Source: Stromatinia cepivora (lineage: Eukaryota > Ascomycota > Leotiomycetes > Helotiales > Sclerotiniaceae). Taken from it: DNA of 64,000 bases. Shown one piece after another: positions 24,701 to 35,531 of this stretch (positions are counted from its first letter, which is position 1; every line of letters starts with the position of its first letter). The stretch spans positions 1,798,001 through 1,862,000 of the forward strand of contig RCTD01000001.1 in NCBI GenBank assembly GCA_014898415.1, given 5' to 3'. Below the pieces are notes generated by a model. That model worked only from the letters and a program-made list of their open reading frames with translations, made no database searches and was not told the origin of the DNA. A program made the position numbers and the translations under genes.

Positions 24701-27700
24701 AACTGCTTAGCGGGGATCCAGAGGCACTTGTATAATCTTTGATACCAAAGACAGTAACTGCAATGCCCGGATCAGATGTATTTTTCTAACATATGTTTGT
24801 AGATACAATCCCGGGAGTCTCCAGCATAGACAATGCCAACGACCCAAATTCCCCTTATACATCCCTCGAACGACATTATGATCCTTATTAATATCAGAAT
24901 TATTGGCCTAGACATGCCCCAACCTTTCTTCATATGCTATTAAATAGAATCAAAGCTTTAGATATCATTCCACCGAGACCGGATCAGTCAAGATATATTA
25001 ACCCTCCAACCGAATGGATGGCGAGCACCTTATCATGTTGTAACAACGATGCGCAAGATATGAGACCGACCGGCCCCCTACTACCCATCTAGCGATGTAA
25101 AATTAAGCATCTCCTTGAAGGTACATATGGTTGGCCTGACCATTTTCAGCAATTGGCATGGGATCAACATCTTGATCGAGTTTAGGAAGAGACTGAGGAA
25201 AAGCATGAGTATTGGGGCCGATCAAATGTGCTGAGATTCTCGCAATGTCGTCGGTGACCACAAGCCTTTGAAAGGTATATCACCAAGTTAGGATGGCGAG
25301 CACTTTTAATAATGAGAAGAAGCGACAGTGGTTTGTGACGTACAACGACAACCACATCGGTGACAAACAAAAGGAGACAAACGTAGAATAATGATTCAAC
25401 AGCACTCCTAACTCCGACAATGATAAATAAACTACATATCGAGTTTGGTAGGTAGAAACCCAGCCTCTTTAACTTCTTCACTTTTCCCCCATGCCCATAG
25501 CCACCATATTTTTGTACTGAATAACGCTCACATGTTTGTTTAAAAGTCATATCAGATGTATGCTTATATATCTCAAACCCCTCTCCCTGATTCCCCCAGT
25601 CTCCACTTAATTTGAGCTTTTTGATTCACTATTCACTCATATATGACCTACTATTTCAATTATCCATATAAACACAAGCAATGAGGTGTTAATAATTTAG
25701 TAGTGTTACCCCCCCCCCCCCAACTACAATAATCTCTCGCTTAAATTTCCTGCCCTATATATATTCTGTTCCTTCTACCTATTAAGCCGTAAGAAACTTC
25801 AAAGCAGTCACCCGTATAGAGACTCCATGAGACATTTTCTGAGCAGCAAACTTCCAACCTTCGACCCCGAGAATTTGAAAGTGAGAAGATAATTAAATTG
25901 AGGTTTTAGAGGATTAAGAGTGTATAGATACTACCACTGTCATTGACCGGCGGTATTTGGCATTCTTGCCATTCCCCTTTCAAATTCTTATCATTACCAG
26001 TTTCGAACCTTCCAACTTCTGCGCATCCACTAATTTCCTCGACACAAATAACACTTCTTTACCTTCCTACCTTCCCTCGAGCTCAAAGACTGACCTATCG
26101 CATACTTTGACGAGCGTTCTGGCTCATCGCGTAGGAATGTCTGAGAAGGTTGAATACTGAAGAACTTAAGCCGTTCTGGGACGTATTTATAAAGGTTTTA
26201 CCTTGACTTCTGTCTCTGTTCCTTCTCTTCTACATGCTATTGAGACTACCTAATTCACTCACAAAAAAACAAACAGATATGAAATCGGTCTATGTAGGTA
26301 ATCATCAACATGAAGGTTGAGAAAGCCAGGTAATCGAAGGAATCGACCCATTACTTACACCTCATCGATGCTACCAAAAATTCATATTCACTATTGTGCC
26401 CACTTGGGTAGCTCTTTCGGATCTACATAAACTTCCCGTTCTTGCTACTCATCTAGACCTCAAAGGAGACAAGAACACCACAGATATTGGGACTGATGTC
26501 TTTTCGGACTTTTGTTCGTCATTGTAATCTGAAGGTCGAAGATCGGAGTTTTTAACTTTGAGAAAGAGAGATCGGGAAGGTAGTATTAGACTGGAATATA
26601 TTGTTTCCGGGTATATACATGCTATCGCCGTCAATCACCGGATGATAGTTGCACTTCTTATGATTGTCATCTTGAATCATCACTGTCGCCTTACACTATA
26701 ACTCTTTCCCTTTCCCTCCTCCATTCTCCCCTCTTTCACAAGTCTTGAACCCTAACCCCATTCTTCCAAAGTGTATTTTTATCTTTCCCTTCATTCTCAC
26801 ACCACTAAGCTGTCTTTCTACGAAAGTCTTCTTCGATATTGAAGAAATCCAGTCGCTGAGAAAGAATGAAGTTTATATATTGTTACTTCCACTCTGGTTC
26901 CTCCTCAGCTTCCAAGACCACGATTCACCACAAATACCCAAAAGATAGCTGTTCATTCACACTAATTCAAAAAAGTCAAAGAATCAATTCAATTCTCCAT
27001 CTTTCTCGAAATTCTAGAAATATCACACCCTCGTAACACTACCTCCACAATCAACCCTCAGATAAAACCTTCCTTCCAATCTACCAAAAGCCGAAAGGGA
27101 ACTCATCCCAATACATGTCTATATGAGGTTTTTTCTCACTCACTGCCAAATTCTAAATATCATTTATGAATAACCGAAGGGGGCCCGGGGCTTCTTTGGG
27201 AACTGCATTTGACGATTGGTAATGCCGTGGACTGATCAGCGTATATAAATCTTCATTGCCTTTATCCCCATCACTATCATAAATCCCATCCCTTGCCAAC
27301 AAATTTCAATATCAGATATTACCACTGCTCTGGCGCACACCTAGCTTCCCCCCTAAACCAATTCTTTCCCTACACAGCCTTTCATAAGATCTTACAATTT
27401 TCTCCTCGTATGTTATTCGTTCCCAGGAATAACCACTTCCCATCTCCTAAATTATTTATACCCCCAGCTAAGTTTCTCTATGTACTGAGAAAAACCCCTT
27501 GGTGCGGAAGCCCTTTTTTATACCTCCTGATACGCTTAGTACCTTTTTTTTTTACTTCATTTCCTGGTTTTTAAAGGATCTGATTCACTGGATTCAAAGG
27601 AATTGATGTTCTATTCAACCATCTAAACGTGAACTTTAAGGAAATGCATTAATTCACTCCTTCCCCATATCCATTCCTTACTCTCCGCACTCCGTACACG

Positions 27701-28348
27701 CACCCTATCATAGATCCACACTCATCTTTTCCTCTTACTTATATAAACACCTCCCCCTCCCCTTTCATAACCCCAAAGATCAGGATACCAGATCTCGAAC
27801 AAAACCAAGTCCCCAGATGTTTTCTGGCTGGGCAGTAGGAAGCTCGAGGATTCCGCTCTCGAGAAATTGGTCCCGAGAAGATGATTGTGATGATACCGTA
27901 AAATACCATATAGATGACACTGCTATCGTACATAGGTAACACTTTGTGCTTTTATCACTGTCAAATTTAGGAGGAAGTTATCCTCAAGTCTCATAATCGT
28001 TAATTATCTCCTTCTTTCTGCCTTGATGCTCTCTACCTTCCCTCCACCGCATTATTCTATCTCCAACCAATATTCCCGCCCTTCTCCTTATACCCAGTCC
28101 ACTTGCCCATTTCCAATATCATTCCTTACAATCCCAAAGTTTGCATCCATCCAGGACCATTTTTGGTGATTATTTTGATCTCCCTCATGTATGGATAAGA
28201 AGTCATCGATCATTCATCTCATTTTTTATACACCCTTCTCCTAGAAATCAAACTGTCCATTCATTTCCTCTTTTCTTATCCATACTCTCTTTTCTTTATT
28301 AATAACCTTATATTGTGTCTGGATATTGTGACATTGGAGTGTTCATAA
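21710..28348. other. ORF-poor 6.6-kb stretch with TATA-like promoters
   Basis: No protein gene is supported here. TATA-like boxes stand in pyrimidine-rich context at about 21836 (TATATAAACACCC), 22852 (TATAAAAGCACCC), 24107 (TATAAAAGGGG), 26188, 27244 and 27741 (TATATAAACACC). At 21836 and 26188 the box is followed after about 55-65 bp by TATTGAGAC, then an ATG and a splice-donor-like site: 21925 ATGTGTGCTAACTTGAG/GTAAGC, and about 26279 ATGAAATCGGTCTATGTAG/GTAATC. These could be first exons of small or noncoding spliced transcripts. A 12-C run sits near 25710. Confidence 0.4.
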
Positions 28349-28648
28349 ATGATATACCTCACCAAGCAACATCACCAGGAATACAGCCTCGAACCACTAG
28401 CCTTCGACCTCAACCTCCAACTTCCTCAGATCCCCGAAAAACATCCCTCTTTCGAGCAGCTCAGCAACCCAGCAGCTCAACTTACCTACATCTCTTTCTC
28501 TGTCTCAACCGCTTTTCGTCGGCTCATCCATTTTCGTTTCATCCACTCACCATTTCATCCAGCTCAGCCCACCAAGTCCACATCATCTATTTCACACTCA
28601 TCCTTTAATCTCTCCTCCTTCCCATACACTAGCAATCCAATACCCTAA
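28349..28648 (+). CDS. Possible short ORF, unrecognised
   Basis: A 99-codon frame from a true ATG (ataaATGATATACC). The first 45 codons look coding-like, with an amphipathic Leu/Pro/Gln-rich segment (LEPLAFDLNLQLPQ) and C/G-ending codons. After that it becomes Ser/Phe/His-rich and composition-driven. It may be a first exon or chance. No homologue comes to mind. Confidence 0.25.
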   Translation: MIYLTKQHHQEYSLEPLAFDLNLQLPQIPEKHPSFEQLSNPAAQLTYISFSVSTAFRRLIHFRFIHSPFHPAQPTKSTSSISHSSFNLSSFPYTSNPIP

Positions 28649-28879
28649 TCCCCTAATACCCTACCTCATAGTGCTTCTAAGTAGGTATGAAACAATCTTG
28701 ATTTCTCATTCTCTCATACAATATCCAATATCCAATCGAATGCAAGCAAAACCTACATGTGGAGTGGAGCGCAACAGCTCCATCATCACTCATCTTCATC
28801 CATCATCCCTTATTTCCTTTGCCCCTCTCATCCATCATTTCCCCTTCCATTCCTCCTCTCCACCACACACCCCAAACTT

Positions 28880-28998
28880 CACCTACCTCACCTACCTCAC
28901 CTACCTCACCTACCTCACCTACCTCACCTACCTCACCTACCTCACCTACCTCACCTACCTCACCTACCTCACCTACCTCACCTACCTCACCTACCTCA
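28880..28998. repeat. 9-bp CACCTACCT minisatellite, about 13 copies
   Basis: A near-perfect 119-bp array of a 9-bp unit. All three plus frames stay open as Leu-Pro-His, Thr-Tyr-Leu or Ser-Pro-Thr repeats, and the minus strand as Gly-Glu-Val, purely because the period is a multiple of three. Confidence 0.95.
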
Positions 28999-30434
28999 GC
29001 TGTTGATGTTTTGGATACAATTGTACTGGTATTTCTATTTCGTACTCGGATTTGGACTCGGATTTGGATTCGCATTCGGAAAAATTGGGTTTCCTATTTT
29101 TCTATTTTGGTTTCCGGGTAGAAATATGGAAGTTGTGGTGGGGATTTGGTGGAGAGGTTGAGCGGTGTATTCGATGGTTGGTGGAGTGGTGTGAGGTCCA
29201 GTCAACAATCCAATCAACAATTGAACGAATATAAGATCAAGAACGAGAAATTGAATAAGAAATTAATAAAAAGAAAAGAATAAAAAAACAACACGTATTA
29301 AAGCCCATTCTTAAATTCTTTCCACCCCCCTCCCCCCCCCCCCCAAAATTAAAAGCAACAAATAACACTTCTTTATTTTTTCATTTATTCATCTTATAGT
29401 TCTAATTATAACTATCGATATCAATTTCGATATCAATAATTTAAAAAAGAGTATATAAGAAACAAATAATATATAATAAATATATACTCTATAATATATA
29501 TAATATATAAAGATTAATTAATATATCATCATTATAGATTTAAAATTAATAGAAACAGAAACAGAAATAAAACCAAAGATAAAGATGAATATAAAGATGA
29601 AAACGGAAACGGAAAACGGAGATAGAAACGGTGAAGATTAAGAAATCGATATAGGGTTAAAACATACCCTCACCCCCCATCCTTGTTTTTTTTTAAATTC
29701 CCTTCTAGATCTTTAGAGTTTATTCGATCAAGACACCCAAAAATCCAGAAAGGAGGGTAAATCAGTACAACAAACAAACTAGCAAGGAAGAAAAGAAGCA
29801 GACAAGAACAATATCAAACAGTTCAGTACATTAAAAACGGATCCATATCCATATCTCATATTTCGATATTATAAAGTGATGTAATGTAAGAAACAAGAAT
29901 AGAAGGTTATAATATTACTATTAATCGTATCCTTTCTTTCACGTCCGAACTCTCTGATCCCAACCTCATCCTATGCCATGGTCATCCTCATCCTCATCAT
30001 ATTCCATCTATCCTGTCATCTCGCCGGCTTCCTTGAACTTAAGTTGAATATTGTCCTTTCCTCTCCATTCCTTGTCATTATCCATCCATCAATCCCCGAT
30101 TCCACTTGCCTACTCCCTGCGCCGAATGAATTCTGCACTTGAAGTGAATGGAATCCGCCATAATCACCGTCCCCCTGACCCAGTCATCTTGGCTTCTTAT
30201 CAAATCTTTCATAATGTACACACCCCATCACCCTCCATCATAATCTCCCTTGTAGAAAAGCGCCCGCTTTCCCTTCCCTATTAAAAGTTGTTGCCCGAAA
30301 GTGTTATCCCAAATTTCCAATCAATACATAGAATGGTAGTCGTTGAAGAAGAATCCCAAATACTCGGTCGTAATATACATTCTTTCCCTTTCCTCTCATT
30401 TCTTTCATACGTTCATCCACTCCATTTCCATCAC
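28999..30434. other. Intergenic, low-complexity
   Basis: This holds a C-run at about 29326-29344, an A/T-rich segment at 29350-29560 and a purine-rich GAAACGGAAACGG-like patch near 29600. It is the 3' flank of the sphingolipid hydroxylase gene. No gene is recognised. Confidence 0.5.
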
Positions 30435-31630
30435 TCACAATTCCTTCTCCGCAACACTAACCTTATCCGCCTCGACCAATAGTTCCGCCGCCTTCCTACT
30501 CCTCTCATACCTTCCCGTAGTATCCCCAACCCAAACAGTCCCTAATATTCTATCCCAAAAAGTGAAGAAAGGTTGACTGAAATTTGTTTTAATTCCCCAA
30601 CTTTGATGATGGATATCATGATATCCTGCATTATTACTTGTGATATGTTGAAGAGGATCCCATGGAAGTGCATAACCACAATGATCATCTACAGTTTTAA
30701 TAGTTGAGGCGACGAAAAATGCCATTCCTTGACGAGATGTCATGCCGGTAACTTTGTAGCCGATTGATGCACCAAGAGTATCGAGGAGGAAACCTTCGAA
30801 GGGATGATTGTACAGTGCTCCATAGGCATATGGAACATAGAGACGATGATGACGGGAGTGGAAAGTTGCTGTGAAATCACAAGTTAGAATATCGTTCCAC
30901 GTGAAGAGGTTCAGTAAAAGGAAAACTCACTATACAGCCACTTATTCATATGCATAGCTCTATGCAAAAAGTATTGCCAAGTATCCACAATAGCAACTGC
31001 CAACCCAAATTGTAAAGCCGGTACAACATACCAATATATTATCTTCGCAGCCCACATTTCCCATCCCGCAAAGGCCGGAATTTGTTGACCACTGACCATA
31101 TCCAAACCATCCATTAAACCAGGATATTTACCACCAGCCAATACTCCCGCAACCATAGGCCAATTTCCTGATACATTTTTCGATATCGCGGATGCATTAA
31201 GTCCAATCAGACTTAAAATAGAAGGTAAAGCTCTTTGTGCCATGCGTATTCTTCGCGCCCAATTCGCAATATCGAATTCAGTTTTTCCGGCCATTTCTTC
31301 CGGCTCGGTGAGGCCTAGCACAGCCCCAACAATTGTTTGAATAATTTGTTGAATGATGACATCGCGGGCGACTTCGTAACGGGAGACATGATTGCGTTTG
31401 AGGATTTCTGCGGGTGTATGCAAACGGTATTGTGGCCAAATGTCTAGGGTATCGATTAAATGGAAGGTGAGGGATACAATCCAGTATGCGGCAACCGGCA
31501 GAATAAGAGAGAGGTAGAAATCAGACATGTAAGGGATGAGTGGTTTAAGAGGAGTGAGAGTATAAGAAGGAAGTGGCGGAAGGTCGGACATTGTTGTTGT
31601 ATTGATTGAAAGGGTGGTTAGGTTCGCCAT
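30435..31630 (-). CDS. SUR2: Sphingolipid C4-hydroxylase (SUR2-like)
   Basis: Exons on the minus strand, 31630-30931 and 30868-30435, give 377 residues. The 62-nt intron has a GTGAGT donor, a CTAAC branch site and CACAG acceptor, and splits a Thr codon. The three histidine boxes of the fatty acid hydroxylase superfamily are present in order: HRAMH (residues 223-227), HSRHH (237-241) and HDIHH (317-321). They bind a di-iron centre. A hydrophobic segment at about residues 36-56 and others near 190-215 fit an ER multi-pass membrane protein. In yeast the SUR2 family hydroxylates dihydrosphingosine or dihydroceramide at C4 to make phyto-forms. Length is close to the usual 350 or so residues. I used the first ATG; an alternative start is Met15. 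The gene looks intact and ordinary. Confidence 0.93.
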
Positions 31631-33536
31631 TATGTAGAGTTATTTAAAATTGAGTAGCTAATTGATAGCTGCAGTTATCGTGTTGCTCACGAAAGGAATG
31701 TGTTATGTGTTGATGTATGTAGTGGTTGGTTATGATGATAAAAGTATAAAATGGGAAAGAAAGGATAAAGAAAGTTTAAGTTGAGTGAGGGTGATGAAAT
31801 AGGTAGAAAGAGAGGAAAAGGTAGGTAGGTAATATGATAAATGACTTCTCTTTCGATCCTCTCTTCACTTATTAATAAAGAATCAATACCTCTCATGTCA
31901 TCCTAGATCTTCCGCTTTTTCATTTCAAGAATAATTAATAAAAGGGATGCCATGCTTTTTAGTCGTCGTAACTTTCCTACTTTCAATCAATAATAAGCGG
32001 GAAGTTTGGGTTACTTGATGGGAAAGCTCTTAATAGTAAGGATCCACGCCACATCAAAGTCAGATGAGGTTTTCTTTTCGCCGGTACTTTCGGATTTGGT
32101 ATTACTAGGTAAATAATCATAGATGGATACCGGTAGAGGAGTCCCTATCAATCAACAACTACTCAGTAGGTAGTAATTTTATATTATTTAAAGCCATAAA
32201 AATGCAATGCTTGTAAAGAAGCTTGGAAGGGTTGGTTACAGAATTCGTATATTTTTACCTAGGTACTAGTAGGTAGGTATGAATGAAAACAGCGGAAATC
32301 GGATTATCGGAAACATCCATCATCGAGATAAGATTTTTCAAGGATTATCAAAAATGATTAGATTACGGAGTTAAAAAAAGGCATGATATGATGTTCATAT
32401 GTTTCGTACTAAGGAGTACATTCGGGCTTTTGATATTTGTTAAATCTCTATACGGACGAACGTTATACTGATTGCTGGATATTTTTGATATAAGAAGTTG
32501 TGATTGTATATAATCAATCAAACCAAAATCTTTAATTATAACATTATTGTCAATCAATGAATCTATAAAAGCGGTCTAATATTCATCCGATTGAATTTAA
32601 ACCGAATACCAAAAGCCCGAGATTAAGCGGTAAATGGTCGGGTGCAATTTCTAGATGGGATTTGCTTGTATGTAAATTGAGGGCTCAGTGAGGATGAAGT
32701 AGATAGATATGATACTGTTTTATCCACTTTATTAATTCATGCTTTAAATCTACATCAATGGTAAAATCTCATCTGATGAATGTAGATCAGTCTCTTCGAC
32801 ATACGTAAAGCGAGTAAGGCTTCGAACTAGGTATAAATGCTGTTTTTTTCCCCCAAATAGTCTGCCTCCACGGCCAGCGGAGCATCGTCGTCTCAGTTCA
32901 TTTTTTGATTGGTATTAATGGGGCAAGCCCTCCCAACCCCCTTTACTTTGCTGCGCTCGAACGTTTTGTTTGTTGCTAGTATCTATCTATGGTTATCAAT
33001 AAGAAGAATGCTACCGGATGGAAGATGATAGACACCGGTGTATGGAGTATTTCATATGGAGATGAAATGGAGCATTGAGCTGAATTATTTGACCGCTTTC
33101 GTTTTGCCACCAACCAAAATCATTCTGCCTTTAAAATTAATCCATGTATCATGTATCATAAAACGGTCAGATCAACCCCCATCTCGCCAATACACATCCG
33201 TACCATGGAGTGAGAAAGCTCGTTCAGAATAAATAAAGTGAGAAAAGAAATGATAGAAAATCAATTACCTTATAATCAACCAATGATATTTAAGCATACT
33301 AGATTGGTAATTTTCAAGTGTGGTTTAAATTCAATATCTGGCATTTTCCCATTTCCATCGTCTTAGGCTGACTAAGTTCTCCAAAACTACTGACACACTA
33401 AACCAAATTCCGTTAACCTTCCCCTCCAAAGAATTTTCCCACTATCTTCCTTCATCAGAAACCACATCCCACAAACTTATCTTACACACACACAACACAC
33501 CATCTATCTAATTTCATATCAAACCAAATAGTCAAT
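31631..33536. other. Intergenic between divergent SUR2 and TCTP genes
   Basis: A 1.9-kb divergent promoter region. Several AGGTAGGTA and CTAGGTA-type short repeats occur (about 31823, 32262). An AC-rich leader (CTTACACACACACAACACAC) lies just before the TCTP start. No gene is recognised; open stretches are short and lack motifs. Confidence 0.5.
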
Positions 33537-34415
33537 ATGATTATCTATAAAGTAAGTTATAATTTCATTTCACTCTTTAAATGCTTTGGCAGAGTATTCA
33601 GAAAATTCGACATTTATTGCATGACGGGGAGTGGGGATTTACGAGAAAGAAATCAAAGGAGATGATGAATGAGAACTAATTTCTGAACTTTTACAGGATA
33701 TTATCACCGGTGATGAGATCATCTCCGACTCATACGACTTGAAGGAGGTTGATGGTGTCGTTTACGAAGTTGATTGCAGCATGATCACTGTTGGAGCTGT
33801 CTCCGTCGGTACGTTCAAAATTACCCCGCCCGAATCGATCGAGTCTTCGAGGCAATGTATAACCATAGAAGGATAATGATCTAACAATACTGGGTTATAG
33901 ACACTGGTGCCAACGCCTCTGCTGAAGAAGTTGAAGAGGGTGTCGAAGATGGAGAACAAAAGGTCAACGATATCGTCTCATCTTTCCGTCTCAACTCCAC
34001 CTCTTTTGATAAGAAATCTTATCTCAGCCATCTCAAGAGTATGTCCTTTACCCTTATTCACATGCATAAGCAAAAGCATTGAAACTAATTTTGATGTATA
34101 GGTTACATGAAGGCTGTTAAAGAGAAGTTGAAGGCGAAAGGTGCTTCCAAAGAGGAGATTTCCAAATTCGAGAAGGGTGCCGCAGCATACGCAAAGAAGA
34201 TTGTTGGTGGTTTCAAGGATTACGATTTCTTTGTTGGTGAATCTATGGATCCTGATGGAATGTATGTTTCTCCTTTCTCTCTTCTTTTCATACGTCATAT
34301 ATTAAATCATATACTTACATATTTTCATAGGGTCGTTCTCATGAACTACCGTGAGGATGGTGTTACTCCATTCGTCACTGTCTGGAAGGATGGCCTTTCT
34401 GAGATGAAGGTTTAA
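33537..34415 (+). CDS. Translationally controlled tumor protein (TCTP)
   Basis: Five exons, 33537-33551, 33697-33808, 33901-34038, 34102-34261 and 34331-34415, give 169 residues, the normal length for this family. The 15-nt first exon encodes MIIYK; the donors are GTAAGT, GTACGT, GTATGT and GTATGT, and all four junctions keep the frame. Family signatures are clear: [19 protein letters not shown] at the start, GANASAEE in the acidic loop, basic helical [11 protein letters not shown], and the C-terminal [25 protein letters not shown] is a conserved cytosolic protein tied to growth, translation and microtubule or mitochondrial association. No damage is visible even though an AT-rich isochore begins about 400 bp downstream. 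Confidence 0.97.
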
Positions 34416-34808
34416 GGGGATGCATGGTAGAGATGTTGGGTAAGGGAAAGAAAACACACGCCTTGGTGTAATCCACCATATGGACTCGCATCGTCCGACT
34501 CGATTTTTGAGAACTGAATGCTATCTACAATATCAAAATACAATGAAACTAAATGAAAGAATGAGATGTTTCTTTTGATATTTGATTCAGGTGATAGTCA
34601 ATTTGTGAGACTGGATTCCTGCCTGCTGGAATGCCTGCAAATCTTCCCTTCATGTTACCCTCCCAATATATCCTTTTTTTGTATTCATTGCTATTAGGTA
34701 TATGGCAGAACCAACATTCCGTTATGAAGGTGGTAAGTTACAAGGTCAACCTCGCTGACATGTATAACCTTTAACACTGCTTTGTGCTTACCTAGAAAAC
34801 AATTCATG

Positions 34809-35531
34809 TGTTCCGGCTCATTGCGCAATATTAACATTCCGAAATCAATATAATTTATTTCAAAATGAACTAGCTCATTGGTTAATACCCTAACCTATTC
34901 ATCAATGAATTTACTTTTGGAATGAGCTAGGGTATTTCGAAATATATTTATATATAGTAAAATTGAAACTATTCGCAAATAAACTAATTTATTTATAAAT
35001 ATTTTTTATAATTTTATTATATCAACTTAAAAAATAATCAAGATTTATAAAGAATTAAAGTTTATAAAGAATTAAAGTTTATAAAGAATTAAAGTTTATA
35101 AAGAATTAAAGTTTATAAAACTTATAAAAATTCAAAACTTACAAAAATTCAAAGTTTATAAAGAAATTTTTTAATATTATTATTCGTTTATTTTATATAA
35201 TAATTCTAATTCTAATTTATATATTAATTAAATAATAAATATAGAAAAAAATATTATTATTAAAAAAAACAGTGATAAAATTGAAAATGATAATAATAAG
35301 ATTGAAAATATAAATAATGATAAAATTATATCTTTTTGTTAATATATATATTAATTTATTAGTTAATGAATTAGGATATTGAATATATTATTTTTATATA
35401 ATTTTAATTCATTTGTGAATGCTTTTACTTTTTCCAATTTCGGTATCAATTAGCTCATTTCGCAATCTAGTATATTTCGGAATGAGCTAAGTTGATTTCG
35501 GAATGCCGATGTTGCGCAATGGCCCGGAACA
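34809..35531. mobile_element. 723-bp inverted-repeat element, superfamily unclear
   Basis: Both ends carry imperfect inverted repeats of about 43 bp. The left reads TGTTCCGGCTCATTGCGCAA and continues to CATTCCGAAATCAA; the right, reverse-complemented, reads TGTTCCGGGCCATTGCGCAA and continues to CATTCCGAAATCAA. Further AGCTCATT/AATGAGCT motifs lie subterminally. The interior is AT-rich, noncoding and holds a 17-bp tandem repeat. I could not find a clear target-site duplication, so the superfamily is open. It marks the edge of the isochore. Confidence 0.75.
35044..35119. repeat. 17-bp tandem repeat inside the inverted-repeat element
   Basis: Four perfect copies of TTTATAAAGAATTAAAG plus a partial copy and degenerate tail. 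Confidence 0.85.

Noticed and set aside
28671..29161. Frames with Leu-Pro-His, Ser-Pro-Thr or Thr-Tyr-Leu repeats
   Set aside because: A 9-bp tandem repeat keeps all frames open; there is no domain, and codon use outside the repeat is not coding-like.
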